Translations under genes and position numbers: made by a program
DNA from: Xanthomonas rydalmerensis
GTDB taxonomy: Bacteria; Pseudomonadota; Gammaproteobacteria; Xanthomonadales; Xanthomonadaceae
DNA length: 64,000 nucleotides
Reading direction: 5' to 3'
Assembly (NCBI RefSeq): GCF_033170385.1
Contig: NZ_CP126170.1
Span: forward strand, 3,806,001-3,870,000
Notes under the pieces: generated by a model
Database searches by the model: none
Told to the model about the DNA's origin: nothing
What the model saw: only the letters and a program-made list of their open reading frames with translations
Shown: positions 1-8,606 of the stretch, in pieces
Layout of the letters: every line of letters starts with the position of its first letter
Position numbering within the stretch: position 1 is the first letter of the stretch

Positions 1-410
1 GTGCGATGGCCGGCGCGGTAGGCCGCCGCCGCGTCGCTGCGGCGCGCGCCGACCACCATGTCCAGCCCGTCGCGCAGCAGGCGCTCGACCAGCGCCGGCG
101 CCATCGCCGCATCGTAGGTCGCATCGCCGTCGACCAGCACGTACACGTCGGCCTCGATGTCGGCGAACAGGCGCCGCACCACGTTGCCCTTGCCCTGCAG
201 CGCGACCTCGCGCACCACCGCGCCGGCCGCACGCGCCCGGGCGATGGTGGCGTCGCTGGAATTGTTGTCGAACACGTGGATGCGCGCGCCGGGCAGATGC
301 GTGGCGAAATCGGCCACGACCTGGCCGATGGTGGCCGCTTCGTTGTGGCACGGCACCAGCACCGCGATCCGCGGCGCGGCCGCGGGGCGGTCGGAGGGGG
401 AACTGGACAT
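1..410 (-). CDS. Glycosyltransferase family 2 (partial, C-terminus outside window)
   Basis: The reading frame starts with ATG at 410 on the minus strand and runs off the left edge; about 136 residues are visible. It opens with the GT-A nucleotide-sugar motif IAVLVPCHNE near residues 15-24, followed by HVFDNNSSDAT, and then VDGDATYD, the DxD-type metal/nucleotide site. These are hallmarks of GT2 enzymes of the DPM1/polyprenyl-phosphate glycosyltransferase type. The next gene on the same strand is an ArnT/PMT-type membrane glycosyltransferase that would use a polyprenyl-phosphate sugar, so this enzyme plausibly makes that lipid-linked donor. Sugar specificity cannot be told from the sequence. 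Confidence 0.85.
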   Translation of the reverse strand, partial: MSSSPSDRPAAAPRIAVLVPCHNEAATIGQVVADFATHLPGARIHVFDNNSSDATIARARAAGAVVREVALQGKGNVVRRLFADIEADVYVLVDGDATYDAAMAPALVERLLRDGLDMVVGARRSDAAAAYRAGHR

Positions 411-654
411 GGGCGGCGTGCGGTCCTGCGCGACGGCGTGGAAAGGCGCGTCATTCTAGGGCGGATCACCACTCCCCGAGCACGTCGCGCCGCGGTTGCG
501 CCTGCCTATGGCGAGACGCAGGAGGACGTAGACGTCAGCCCAGGGCCGAACGATGGCGCGGCCACGGGCGCGCAACCCCGGCATTCGGGTTTGGCATGGC
601 AGGCGCGCCGCCAAACCAAGCACGGCATCCTCGGGGGCGACGAGACGCCCCAGC

Positions 655-2499
655 TCAGCGCGGGCGCAGCACGATCGGTTGTTCCCACCAGTCCTCGACG
701 CTGCCGTCGCGGCCGTGCAGGCGCAGGCCCAGCCAGTGCGTGCCCGGCGCCAGGCCGCTGGCATCGACGGTGGCGCTGAAGCCGATGTTCGGATGGCCGG
801 GATCGGTGGAGATCTTCCAGAACTTGGTGACGTCGTAGAACGTGCCGTAGTGCGCCTGCGCCGCGACCTTGCCGTCGAGCAGCACCTCGATCCGGTCGAG
901 CCCCACTCCGTCCTTGAACGCCCAGCCGGAGACGTCGAAGCGGCGACCGACCGTGGCATCCACGTCGGGGGTGTTGAACCAGGCCATCGCCGGCGTGGTG
1001 CAGGGACCGGCCGCGCGCTGCGCCGGCAGCGCGAACAGCAGGAAGCGCTGGCTGCCGTGGTCGCTGGACACCACGCGCGGCGGCGGCAGCGGACCGACCA
1101 GGTCGCAGACCGCGTGGTAGCGCTGCAGCAGCAGCCGGTACTTCATGTCGCTGGGCGAGAGCACCAGCAACCGCGGACCGTCGCGGTGGCCGTCGCTGAG
1201 CAGCCCCCACTGCTGCAGTTGCGCGCTGCGCCCGTGCTTGTCGTTCAACGGATGCGGCAGCACCTGGATGTTCGGGTCGCGCAGCTCGAAGCCGAGTTCG
1301 GCGCCGACCTTGAAGTTGTCCGCCAGCACCTGGGTGCCGGGCGGCATGCTCGCCAGTTCGCGACGCACCGCGCTGGCCAGCGGTCGCCAGCCGGCGAAGT
1401 TGCGCGGGTAGTACTTGTCGCCGGCGGCGTGCTCGCGCACCGCCGGCGTCGACACCGCCAGGTAGTAGCCGAACGCGCCGACCAGGCCCAGCCCGGCCAG
1501 CAGCCAGGTGGCGCGGCGCAGCGGCTTGCTCCAGCCGTTGAGGATCACCGGCGTGGCGATCAGCAGCGCCAGATAGCCCGGCAGCGGCCAGTGGAAGCTG
1601 ACCCGCTCGGCATCGGTGAAGAAGCCGAGCAGGAAGATGCCCAGGGTGGACACCCCGCCGAGCAGGCCGAAGTAGCGCCACTGCACGCGCGTGCCGCTGC
1701 TGCCGCCGCGCGTTGCCATCAGCGCCACCTTGGTCATCGCCACCGCCAGCAGTGGCGTGACCAGCAGCAACTGGATCAGCAGGAAGGCGATGCCGGCCGG
1801 CTGGAAGCTCCAGGGATGGCGATCGACCAACTGAAACTTGAGACCGGCCTCGCCGTTGTCCGCATTCCATGCCAGCAGCGGCAGCCAGGCGACCATGCCC
1901 AGCGCCAACGCCACCCACACCTGCGGATCGCGCAGCATGCGCCGGCCCTGCGGGATCAGCAGCAGCGCGATCGCGCCGACGCCGATCACGCCGACGAAGC
2001 GGTAATGGCTCAGCGCGCCGATGCTCAGGCCCAGCGCCAGCTCCACCGCGCTCATCGCCTCGGACTGGCGCAGCAGCCGCGCCGTGGCGTCGAGGCACAG
2101 GATCGTCGCCAGCGCCATCGGCACGTCCGGCAGCGCCAGGATGCCCAGGGTGCCGGACAGCGGCATCAGCAAGGCCAGGCTGCCGGCGCGCCAGCCCGCG
2201 ACCGCGCCGAACCAGCGCGTGGCGATGCGCGCGATCAGCCATGGCAGGGCCGCGCCCAGCAGCAGGAACGGCGCGCGCAGCACCAGCAGGTGATCGCCGC
2301 CGAGCGCCACGCCCAGCCGCGCCAACCACGCGGTCAGCCCGGGCAGATCCGAATAGGCCAGCGCCAGATGCTGGCCTTCCTGCCAGTAGAACGCCTCGTC
2401 GACGAACAACGGCAGGCGCGCGGCGACCAGCAGTTTGGCGGCGGTGACGAGCGTCCACAGCACGATGAAGACGCTGCGTGCACGTTGTTCCCCTTGCAT
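655..2499 (-). CDS. ArnT/PMT-like membrane glycosyltransferase (GT39/GT83 type)
   Basis: 614 residues with about a dozen hydrophobic segments in the first 420 residues and a soluble C-terminal domain. The first periplasmic loop has the acidic pair D34-E35 in LFVDEAFYW, followed by DLPG at 51-54, matching the catalytic-loop signature of ArnT and protein O-mannosyltransferases. Such enzymes move a sugar from an undecaprenyl-phosphate carrier to an acceptor in the periplasm. It lies 244 bp upstream of the GT2 gene on the same strand and is divergent from the MoxR operon (36 bp apart). The acceptor (lipid A, protein or glycan) is unknown. The intervals 411-654 and 2500-2535 contain no other gene I can support. 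Confidence 0.8.
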   Translation of the reverse strand: MQGEQRARSVFIVLWTLVTAAKLLVAARLPLFVDEAFYWQEGQHLALAYSDLPGLTAWLARLGVALGGDHLLVLRAPFLLLGAALPWLIARIATRWFGAVAGWRAGSLALLMPLSGTLGILALPDVPMALATILCLDATARLLRQSEAMSAVELALGLSIGALSHYRFVGVIGVGAIALLLIPQGRRMLRDPQVWVALALGMVAWLPLLAWNADNGEAGLKFQLVDRHPWSFQPAGIAFLLIQLLLVTPLLAVAMTKVALMATRGGSSGTRVQWRYFGLLGGVSTLGIFLLGFFTDAERVSFHWPLPGYLALLIATPVILNGWSKPLRRATWLLAGLGLVGAFGYYLAVSTPAVREHAAGDKYYPRNFAGWRPLASAVRRELASMPPGTQVLADNFKVGAELGFELRDPNIQVLPHPLNDKHGRSAQLQQWGLLSDGHRDGPRLLVLSPSDMKYRLLLQRYHAVCDLVGPLPPPRVVSSDHGSQRFLLFALPAQRAAGPCTTPAMAWFNTPDVDATVGRRFDVSGWAFKDGVGLDRIEVLLDGKVAAQAHYGTFYDVTKFWKISTDPGHPNIGFSATVDASGLAPGTHWLGLRLHGRDGSVEDWWEQPIVLRPR

Positions 2500-2535
2500 T
2501 GCCCGTACACTCCCTGAAACCGTTGCGAGACTGCG

Positions 2536-3489
2536 ATGCCTACTCCGCTCCGCTTGCCGGAAATGCTAACCGATACGTTGCGCGAGGCGCTCACACGCGC
2601 CCAGCAGCAGGTCAATTCGCTGGTCCTGGGCAAGCCGCAGCAGGTGCGCATGGCCTTTGTCGCCCTGCTGTCCGGCGGACATCTGCTGATCGAGGACCTG
2701 CCCGGCCTGGGCAAGACCACGCTGGCGCATGCGCTGGCGGCGAGCCTGGGGCTGGGCTTCCAGCGCGTGCAATTCACCTCCGACCTGTTGCCGGCCGATG
2801 TGCTCGGCGTGTCGGTGTACGACGCCCAGTCGCGCCAGTTCCAGTTCCACCCGGGGCCGGTGTTCACCCACGTGCTGCTCGCCGACGAGATCAACCGCGC
2901 GCCGCCGCGCACCCAGAGCGCGCTGCTGGAAGCGATGGCCGAACAGCAGGTCACCCTCGACGGCACCACCCATCCGCTGCCGTCGCCGTTCTTCGTCATC
3001 GCCACGCAAAACCCGGTGGACCTGTCCGGCACCTTTCCTCTGCCCGACTCGCAACTGGACCGTTTCCTGCTGCGCCTGGCCCTGGGCTATCCCAACGCCG
3101 AGGCCGAACGCGCGCTGCTCAGCGGCAGCGACCGCCGCGACCTGATCGCGCAGACGCAGCCGCTGCTCGGCGAGGCCGACATGGCCACCCTGCGCCAGGG
3201 CGTGGAGCAGATCCATGCCAGCGAGGCGCTGGTCGGCTACGTGCAGGCGCTGCTGGCGCGCAGCCGCCAGCACCCCGGTGTGCGCGTGGGCCTGTCGCCG
3301 CGCGCCGGCATCGCCCTGCTGCGCGCGGCCAAGGCGCATGCGTTGCTGCTCGGGCGCGGCCACGTGCTGCCCGACGACGTGCAGGCACTGTTCGTCGCGG
3401 TCGCCGAACACCGCCTGGTCGCCGAGCAGGAATCGGCCTCCGGCCAGGCCCTGGCCAAGGCGATCCTGCACAGCGTCGCGGTGGACTGA
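2536..3489 (+). CDS. MoxR-family AAA+ ATPase
   Basis: 317 residues. Walker A is PGLGKTT at 56-62 and Walker B is LLADEIN at 114-120, followed by the sensor segment ATQNPVDLSGTFPLPD that characterises MoxR ATPases. These are chaperone-like AAA+ proteins that act with VWA or DUF58 partners in assembly or stress responses. The gene leads a tight operon: the DUF58 gene starts 6 bp after its stop, then a transglutaminase and a lipoprotein follow with ATGA-type overlaps. This MoxR-DUF58-transglutaminase arrangement is widespread in Proteobacteria; the client protein is not known. Confidence 0.93.
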   Translation: MPTPLRLPEMLTDTLREALTRAQQQVNSLVLGKPQQVRMAFVALLSGGHLLIEDLPGLGKTTLAHALAASLGLGFQRVQFTSDLLPADVLGVSVYDAQSRQFQFHPGPVFTHVLLADEINRAPPRTQSALLEAMAEQQVTLDGTTHPLPSPFFVIATQNPVDLSGTFPLPDSQLDRFLLRLALGYPNAEAERALLSGSDRRDLIAQTQPLLGEADMATLRQGVEQIHASEALVGYVQALLARSRQHPGVRVGLSPRAGIALLRAAKAHALLLGRGHVLPDDVQALFVAVAEHRLVAEQESASGQALAKAILHSVAVD

Positions 3490-3494
3490 CGCCG

Positions 3495-4451
3495 ATGCCG
3501 GGCGGGCGGCGCGACTGGCGGCAGCGACTGGCGCAGTTGGCCGCGCCGCGCGCGCCGGAAGCCCTGCCGATGCAGTTGGACCGGCGCCGCATCTACATCC
3601 TGCCGACGCCGTTCGGCGGCTTCATGGCGCTGCTGCTGGCGGCGATGTTGCTCGGCGCGCTGAACTACAACAACAACCCGGCGCTGCTGCTGGCGATGCT
3701 GCTCGGCGCAGCGGCGATGGCCAGCGCCATCGTCGCCCACCTGCAGTTGTCCGGGCTGCGCCTGGAGGCGCTGTCGGCCGAGCCGGTCGCCGCCGGTCAG
3801 CCATTGCGCCTGCGGCTGGCGCTGGCCACCGCCGACGGCCGCCGCCGGCGCGGCCTGCGCGTGCGCCACGGCACCGCGCACACCTATCTGGACCTGCACC
3901 GCGACGACCGCAACGAGGCCGACCTGGAGGTGCCCACCGAGCGCCGCGGCTGGCTCGACCTGCAGCGCATCCAGGTCTCCACCACCCAACCGCTGGGCCT
4001 GCTGCGCGCCTGGGCCTGGTTCTGGCCGGACACCCCGCTGCTGGTCTACCCGCAACCGGAAGCCGATGGCCCGCCACTGCCGGCCGGCGCCGGCACCCCG
4101 ACCCAGACCCGGCTGCACGCGCTCGGCGAGGAATTGCACCAGTTGCGTCCCTACCGCGCCGGCGACGCGCCGCGGGCGATCGCCTGGAAGCACTCGGCGC
4201 GCCGCGACACCCTGCTGGTGCGCGAGTACGAACGCCCGATCGGGGTGGACGTGGTGCTGGACTGGCGCACGCTGCCGGCCTTGCCGCACGAACGCCGCAT
4301 CGCGCGGCTGGCGCGCTGGGTCGAGGACTCCGAACGCGACGGTCGCCGCTACCGCCTGCTGTTGCCGGGGCAGCCGGCGCTGGGGCCGGGCCGCGGCCCG
4401 CAGCACCGGCATCTGTGCCTGCGCGCGCTGGCGCTGCTGCCGCATGGCTGA
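3495..4451 (+). CDS. DUF58 domain-containing protein
   Basis: 318 residues starting at the ATG 6 bp after the MoxR stop. Two hydrophobic segments lie near residues 35-80, followed by a soluble part with the DUF58 signature YRAGDAPRAIAWKHSAR (YRxGDxxRxIxWxxSAR). DUF58 proteins are the usual partners of MoxR ATPases and are often VWA-like. The stop codon overlaps the next start (ATGGCTGA at 4444-4451), which implies translational coupling with the transglutaminase. Its biochemical role is not established. Confidence 0.9.
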   Translation: MPGGRRDWRQRLAQLAAPRAPEALPMQLDRRRIYILPTPFGGFMALLLAAMLLGALNYNNNPALLLAMLLGAAAMASAIVAHLQLSGLRLEALSAEPVAAGQPLRLRLALATADGRRRRGLRVRHGTAHTYLDLHRDDRNEADLEVPTERRGWLDLQRIQVSTTQPLGLLRAWAWFWPDTPLLVYPQPEADGPPLPAGAGTPTQTRLHALGEELHQLRPYRAGDAPRAIAWKHSARRDTLLVREYERPIGVDVVLDWRTLPALPHERRIARLARWVEDSERDGRRYRLLLPGQPALGPGRGPQHRHLCLRALALLPHG

Positions 4452-6393
4452 GCCGCGCTCGCCCGCGTTGCACGCCGCCAGCCGCGCCTGGGCACTGGGC
4501 GCGGCGCTGCTGGCCTTGCTGCCGCTGCTGCTGCAGTTGCCCGGCACGCTGGCCTGGCTGATCGCCCTGTCGGCGCTGCTGATCGGCGCCAGTTCGGCGT
4601 GGCGGCCGATGCCGGCACTGCTGCGCCTGGCCCTGGTCGCGGTGATGCTCGCAGCGTTGTACTGGCAGGTCGGCCTGCGCTTCGGCCGCGATACCGGCTG
4701 CGCGCTGCTGGCGGCGATGCTGGCGATCAAGCCCTCGGAACTGAAGAGCCTGCGCGATGCGCGCAGCCTGCTCGGCTTCGCCCTGTTCGCGCCGTTCGCC
4801 GCCTTCCTGCTCGACCAGGGCCCGGTGACGATGGCGCTGGGGCTGGCCGCGGTGATCGCGGCGCTGCTGTGCATGCAGCGCCTGGCCGATCAGGAAGGAC
4901 ACAGCGCACGCCGCCCGCTGCGCGGACAACTGCGCGGCGTCGGCCGTCTGCTGGCGCTGGGCCTGCCGCTGGCGCTGGCCGCGTTCTGGCTGTTCCCGCG
5001 ACTGGGCTCGCCGCTGTGGGGCGTTCCGGAGCGCGCCATGGGCCGTCCCGGCCTGTCGGACACGATGAGCCCGGGGCAATGGCTGGACCTGATGGCCGAC
5101 GACACCCCGGCGCTGCGCGTGCAGTTCTTCGGCCCGGTGCCGGCACCGGCGCAGCGCTACTGGCGCGGCCCGGTGCTGTGGGATTTCGACGGCCGCACCT
5201 GGCGCGCGCAACGCGGCAACGCCTGGGCGCCGGCACCGGCGGTGCAGTTCGCGCCGGGCGGCTGGGACTACCAACTCGAAGTGGAGCCGACCGACCGCCG
5301 GCAACTGGTCGCGCTGGACCTGCCTCTGCAGGCGCCGGCCGGCACCCGGCTCAGCGCCGACGCGGTGCTGCAGACCGAGCGTCCGCTCAGTGCGCTGACC
5401 CGCTGGCGGCTGCGCTCGGCGCCGCCGCAACGGGTCGAGGCCGATCTCGACCCGGCGCAGCGGCAACGCGCACTGGCGCTGCCGCCGGGCTACAACCCGC
5501 GCACCCTGGCGCTGGCCCGGCAATGGCGGCAGCAGGCCGGCGGCGACGACGCGGCGATCGTCGCCCGCGCCCTGCAATGGATCCGCCGCGACTTCGCCTA
5601 CACCCTGCAGACGCCGCTGCCCGGCCGCGACGGCGTGGACGAGTTCCTGTTCCGGCAGAAGGCCGGGTTCTGCGAACACTTCAGCTCGGCCTTCGTGGTG
5701 CTGATGCGCGGCGCCGGCATTCCCGCGCGCGTGGTCACCGGCTATGCCGGCGGCACCCGCAACCCGTTCGGCGACTACTGGGTGGTACGACGCATGGACG
5801 CGCACGCCTGGGCCGAGGTGTGGCTGCCGCAACGCGGCTGGGTGCGCGTGGACCCGACCGCGGCAGTGGCGCCGGAACGCATCTACGACACCCTGGAGGA
5901 CCGGCTGGGCAACGGCGCCGGCGCCCAGGGCGGCAACGCCGACTGGCGCTTGCGCGACCTCGCCGACTGGGCGCGGCGCGGCTGGAACGACCTGGTGCTG
6001 TCCTTCGACGCCAACCGCCAGCAGCGCCTGCTCAGCCAGTTCGGCGTGGCGAAGTTGGAGCCCGGCCAGCTGGTGGCGCTGTTCGCCGGGTTGGCGGCCC
6101 TGCTGCTGGGTGCGATGGCCTGGTGGCTGGCCCGCGGCGAGCGCGAGCGCGATCCTTTGCTGCGCGCCTGGCGCGGCCTGAGTCGGCGCTACGCCAAGCG
6201 CGGCCAGGGCCGCGCGCCGCACGAACCGGCATTGGCGTGGGCCGCGCGCGTGCAGCAGGAAACCGGCGATGCGACGCTGATTCCGCTCAGCCGGCGTTTC
6301 GCCGATGCGCGCTACGCTGGCGCTGATTCGGACAGCGCTTCATTGTTGCGCGACCTGCGCAGGCACCGTCCGCCCACTGGAGCATCCCGATGA
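4444..6393 (+). CDS. Transglutaminase-like membrane protein (TgpA family)
   Basis: 649 residues. The first ~180 residues hold several membrane helices (DUF3488-type), then a periplasmic transglutaminase core and a final membrane helix near residue 550 followed by a DUF4129-like tail. The papain-like triad is visible: C410 in GFCEHFS, H454 in DAHAW and D470 in VDPT. This matches TgpA, described in Pseudomonas as a membrane transglutaminase needed for viability. It overlaps the DUF58 gene at the 5' end and the lipoprotein gene at the 3' end (ATGA at 6390-6393). Confidence 0.92.
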   Translation: MAEPRSPALHAASRAWALGAALLALLPLLLQLPGTLAWLIALSALLIGASSAWRPMPALLRLALVAVMLAALYWQVGLRFGRDTGCALLAAMLAIKPSELKSLRDARSLLGFALFAPFAAFLLDQGPVTMALGLAAVIAALLCMQRLADQEGHSARRPLRGQLRGVGRLLALGLPLALAAFWLFPRLGSPLWGVPERAMGRPGLSDTMSPGQWLDLMADDTPALRVQFFGPVPAPAQRYWRGPVLWDFDGRTWRAQRGNAWAPAPAVQFAPGGWDYQLEVEPTDRRQLVALDLPLQAPAGTRLSADAVLQTERPLSALTRWRLRSAPPQRVEADLDPAQRQRALALPPGYNPRTLALARQWRQQAGGDDAAIVARALQWIRRDFAYTLQTPLPGRDGVDEFLFRQKAGFCEHFSSAFVVLMRGAGIPARVVTGYAGGTRNPFGDYWVVRRMDAHAWAEVWLPQRGWVRVDPTAAVAPERIYDTLEDRLGNGAGAQGGNADWRLRDLADWARRGWNDLVLSFDANRQQRLLSQFGVAKLEPGQLVALFAGLAALLLGAMAWWLARGERERDPLLRAWRGLSRRYAKRGQGRAPHEPALAWAARVQQETGDATLIPLSRRFADARYAGADSDSASLLRDLRRHRPPTGASR

Positions 6394-6908
6394 AGATTCG
6401 CCTGCTGTTCCCCGTGATCGCTGCGTTGGCGCTCGGCGCCTGCGCCACCGCTCCCAAGCCACTGCAAGGCCAGTTCGCGCCGGTCAGCCCGCGCGATTCG
6501 GTCGCCGGCCAGCAGGCCGGCGCGCCGGTGCGATGGGGCGGCAAGATCATCAAGACCACGCCCGGCCAGGGCCAGACCTGCTTCCAGATGCTGTCGCGCC
6601 CGCTCAATGCCAGCGGCCGTCCGGACAGCAGTTCGGCCGACGCCAGCGATGGCCGCTTCATCGCCTGCCGCGCCGGCTTCTACGACCCGGCGGTGTTCGA
6701 GCCCGGCCGCGAAGTGACCTTCATCGGCCACGTGTCCGGCTACGACAACACCCGCATCGGCGAATACGACTACCGCCTGCCGAAGATGGACGCGGACGTG
6801 GTCTACCTGTGGCCGGTGGTGCGCCAGGTCGAAGTGGTGCCCGCCTACCCGTACGGCCCGTGGGGCCCGGGCTGGGGCCCGTGGGGTCCGCGCTGGGGCT
6901 GGTGGTAA
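6390..6908 (+). CDS. Slp-family outer-membrane lipoprotein
   Basis: 172 residues with a short lipoprotein signal and lipobox LGAC (acylated Cys18). The body resembles the Slp (starvation lipoprotein) family: RWGGKII near the start, FIACRAGFYDP, and the YLWPVV stretch. The C-terminus is a Gly/Pro/Trp-rich tail (GPWGPGWG repeats). It is the last gene of the MoxR operon, translationally coupled to the transglutaminase by an ATGA overlap, and is followed by a strong terminator. A role in the envelope is likely; a specific function is not visible. Confidence 0.8.
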   Translation: MKIRLLFPVIAALALGACATAPKPLQGQFAPVSPRDSVAGQQAGAPVRWGGKIIKTTPGQGQTCFQMLSRPLNASGRPDSSSADASDGRFIACRAGFYDPAVFEPGREVTFIGHVSGYDNTRIGEYDYRLPKMDADVVYLWPVVRQVEVVPAYPYGPWGPGWGPWGPRWGWW

Positions 6909-6933
6909 GCCTGCCGCATTCACCGCAACGAAG

Positions 6934-6961
6934 AACGCCGCTGATCCAGCGGCGTTTTTTT
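6934..6961 (+). terminator. Rho-independent terminator of the MoxR-DUF58-tgpA-slp operon
   Basis: A perfect 10-bp stem (6934-6943 with 6947-6956), a 3-nt loop and a following T run. It closes the plus-strand operon and separates it from the convergent HIT gene. Confidence 0.9.
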
Positions 6962-6991
6962 ATGCCTGCCGGTTGGCGCCAGCCGCGCGAC

Positions 6992-7339
6992 TCAGGGCGT
7001 GCCGAAGCGCCCCAGCGGCGCGCCGGCGAGCAGATGCAGGTGCAGATGGAATACGGTCTGCCCGGCGTGCTCGCGGCAGTTGATCACCACCCGGTAGCCG
7101 TCCTGGGCCAGGCCCTGCTCGCGCGCATAGCTGGCCGCGGCCAGCACCAGCCGGCCGACCAGAGTCGCCTGCTCCGGCGCCAGGTCGTCCAGGGTCGGAA
7201 TCTCCACCTGCTTGGGGATGAAGAGCACATGCACCGGCGCCTGCGGCGCGATGTCCTTGAAGCCGAGCACGGCGTCGTCCTCGTAGACGATGCTGGCGGG
7301 AATTTCGCGACGGATGATCTTGCCGAAGATGGTGTCCAT
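6992..7339 (-). CDS. HIT family purine nucleoside phosphoramidase (HinT-like)
   Basis: 115 residues, the size of HinT. The histidine triad is H98-L-H100-L-H102 near the C-terminus, preceded by AGQTVFHLH. The N-terminus IFGKIIRREIPA is characteristic of the HinT branch, which hydrolyses nucleoside phosphoramidates such as AMP-lysine. It is convergent with the MoxR operon and 76 bp downstream of recR on the same strand. Confidence 0.92.
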   Translation of the reverse strand: MDTIFGKIIRREIPASIVYEDDAVLGFKDIAPQAPVHVLFIPKQVEIPTLDDLAPEQATLVGRLVLAAASYAREQGLAQDGYRVVINCREHAGQTVFHLHLHLLAGAPLGRFGTP

Positions 7340-7414
7340 GGAGCGCGCCCGGAACGAAAGAAGGGGCCGTCGTTATAGCCCAATTCGGCGTTGCGCCGCA
7401 GCCGCGTGCGGCGG

Positions 7415-8029
7415 TTACTCGCCGGCGCCGGCGCGCGGCACTTCGCTGCGGCTGCCGAAGGCATGCGACAGCGTGCCGCGATCCACGTACTCCAGCTCCC
7501 CGCCCAGCGGCAGGCCCTGCGCCAGGCGGCTCGGCCGCACGCCGTGCTGGCGCGCCAGTTGCGCCAGGTAATGCGCGGTGGCCTCGCCTTCGACCGTGGA
7601 GTTGGTGGCGATGATCAGTTCGGCGACCTCGCCCTGCGCCAGCCGCGCGGCCAGCCGATCCAGGCCCAGCTCGCGCGGCCCGATGCCGTCCAGCGGCGAC
7701 AGCCGGCCCTGCAGGATGAAGTACAGGCCGCGGTAACCGGTGGCGTGCTCGATCGCCAGCCGGTCGGCCGGCGATTCCACCGCGCACAGCTGCTGGCGGT
7801 CGCGGGCGGGACTGGCGCAGATCGCGCAGAGTTCGGTCTCGCTGAAATCGCGACACTGCGCGCAATGGCCGATGCGTTCGATCGCCTCGTGCAACCGCTC
7901 GGCCAGGCGCTGCCCGCCTTCGCGCTCGCGCTCGAGCACGTGATAGGCCATGCGCTGCGCGGTCTTCTGGCCGACGCCAGGCAGCACGCGGAACGCATCG
8001 ATCAGTTGTTCGAGCAGCGGCGAGCTCAT
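7415..8029 (-). CDS. recR: Recombination mediator RecR
   Basis: 204 residues from the ATG at 8029 (MSSPLLEQL), chosen because the frame upstream runs into low-complexity repeat and the length then matches RecR (about 200). A helix-hairpin-helix ([12 protein letters not shown]) is followed by the four-cysteine zinc finger C56, C59, C68, C71 and a Toprim domain. RecR works with RecO/RecF to load RecA at gapped DNA. The order dnaX-ybaB-recR is conserved across many bacteria, though here a 250-bp repeat-rich spacer separates ybaB and recR. Confidence 0.96.
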   Translation of the reverse strand: MSSPLLEQLIDAFRVLPGVGQKTAQRMAYHVLEREREGGQRLAERLHEAIERIGHCAQCRDFSETELCAICASPARDRQQLCAVESPADRLAIEHATGYRGLYFILQGRLSPLDGIGPRELGLDRLAARLAQGEVAELIIATNSTVEGEATAHYLAQLARQHGVRPSRLAQGLPLGGELEYVDRGTLSHAFGSRSEVPRAGAGE

Positions 8030-8034
8030 TGCGG

Positions 8035-8275
8035 TTGGGGATTCGGGATTGGGGATTGGGGATTGGGAATTGCAGCGGGCTATCCACCACCAAGTGGCTG
8101 TCAAGCGATCCGGTGAAAACGGGACATTGCGTAGCAGCGGCTTCAGCTGCGGAGGGCGTTACCCGCAATGCCCATCGCGGCTGAAGCCGCTCCTACGCGG
8201 GGAGTGCACCGAAGCAGGTGATGCGGCGCGCTCGCGAGAAACCACGAATCCCGAATCCCCACTCCCGAATCCCGG
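8035..8275. repeat. REP-like inverted repeat flanked by GGGATT(C/G) low-complexity tracts
   Basis: The recR-ybaB spacer holds a 24-nt imperfect inverted repeat (8129-8152 with 8175-8198) built on the GGCTTCAGC / GCTGAAGCC core seen in Xanthomonas and Stenotrophomonas REP sequences. It is flanked by a tract of about five GGGATT-type units (8035-8072) and by the complementary GAATCCC tract (8244-8275), so the whole spacer could fold into a nested hairpin between two co-oriented genes. Confidence 0.7.
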
Positions 8276-8279
8276 GCCC

Positions 8280-8600
8280 TCAGAAAGGCAGCTTCATGCC
8301 CGGCGGGATCGGCATGCCGGCAGTGGCCGCGCCCATGCGCGCCTTGGACTCGGCATCGATCTTGTTGGAGGCGTCGTTGAAGGCGGCGGCGATCAGATCC
8401 TCGGCCATTTCCTGGTCGGCCAGGATGCTCGGATCGATCCGCACCTTGCGGCACTCCTTGGCGCCGGTCAGGGTCACAGTGACCATGCCGCCGCCGGCGC
8501 TGCCGGTGACTTCGAGCTGGGCCAGTTCTTCCTGGGCGCGCTGCAGGTTTTCCTGCATCTTCTGCGCCTGTTGCATCAGTTGGGCGATATTGCCGCGCAT
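8280..8600 (-). CDS. YbaB/EbfC family nucleoid-associated protein
   Basis: 106 residues. It begins MRGNIAQLMQQAQKMQ and has the conserved GGGMVTVTL..G segment of the family, ending in PPGMKLPF. YbaB/EbfC proteins form tweezers-shaped dimers that bind DNA. The gene starts 6 bp after dnaX, so the two are certainly co-transcribed. Confidence 0.95.
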   Translation of the reverse strand: MRGNIAQLMQQAQKMQENLQRAQEELAQLEVTGSAGGGMVTVTLTGAKECRKVRIDPSILADQEMAEDLIAAAFNDASNKIDAESKARMGAATAGMPIPPGMKLPF

Positions 8601-8606
8601 CGTGGT

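Noticed and set aside
3622..6222. An 866-codon open frame opposite the DUF58 and transglutaminase genes
   Set aside because: Antisense to two intact family members with visible motifs.
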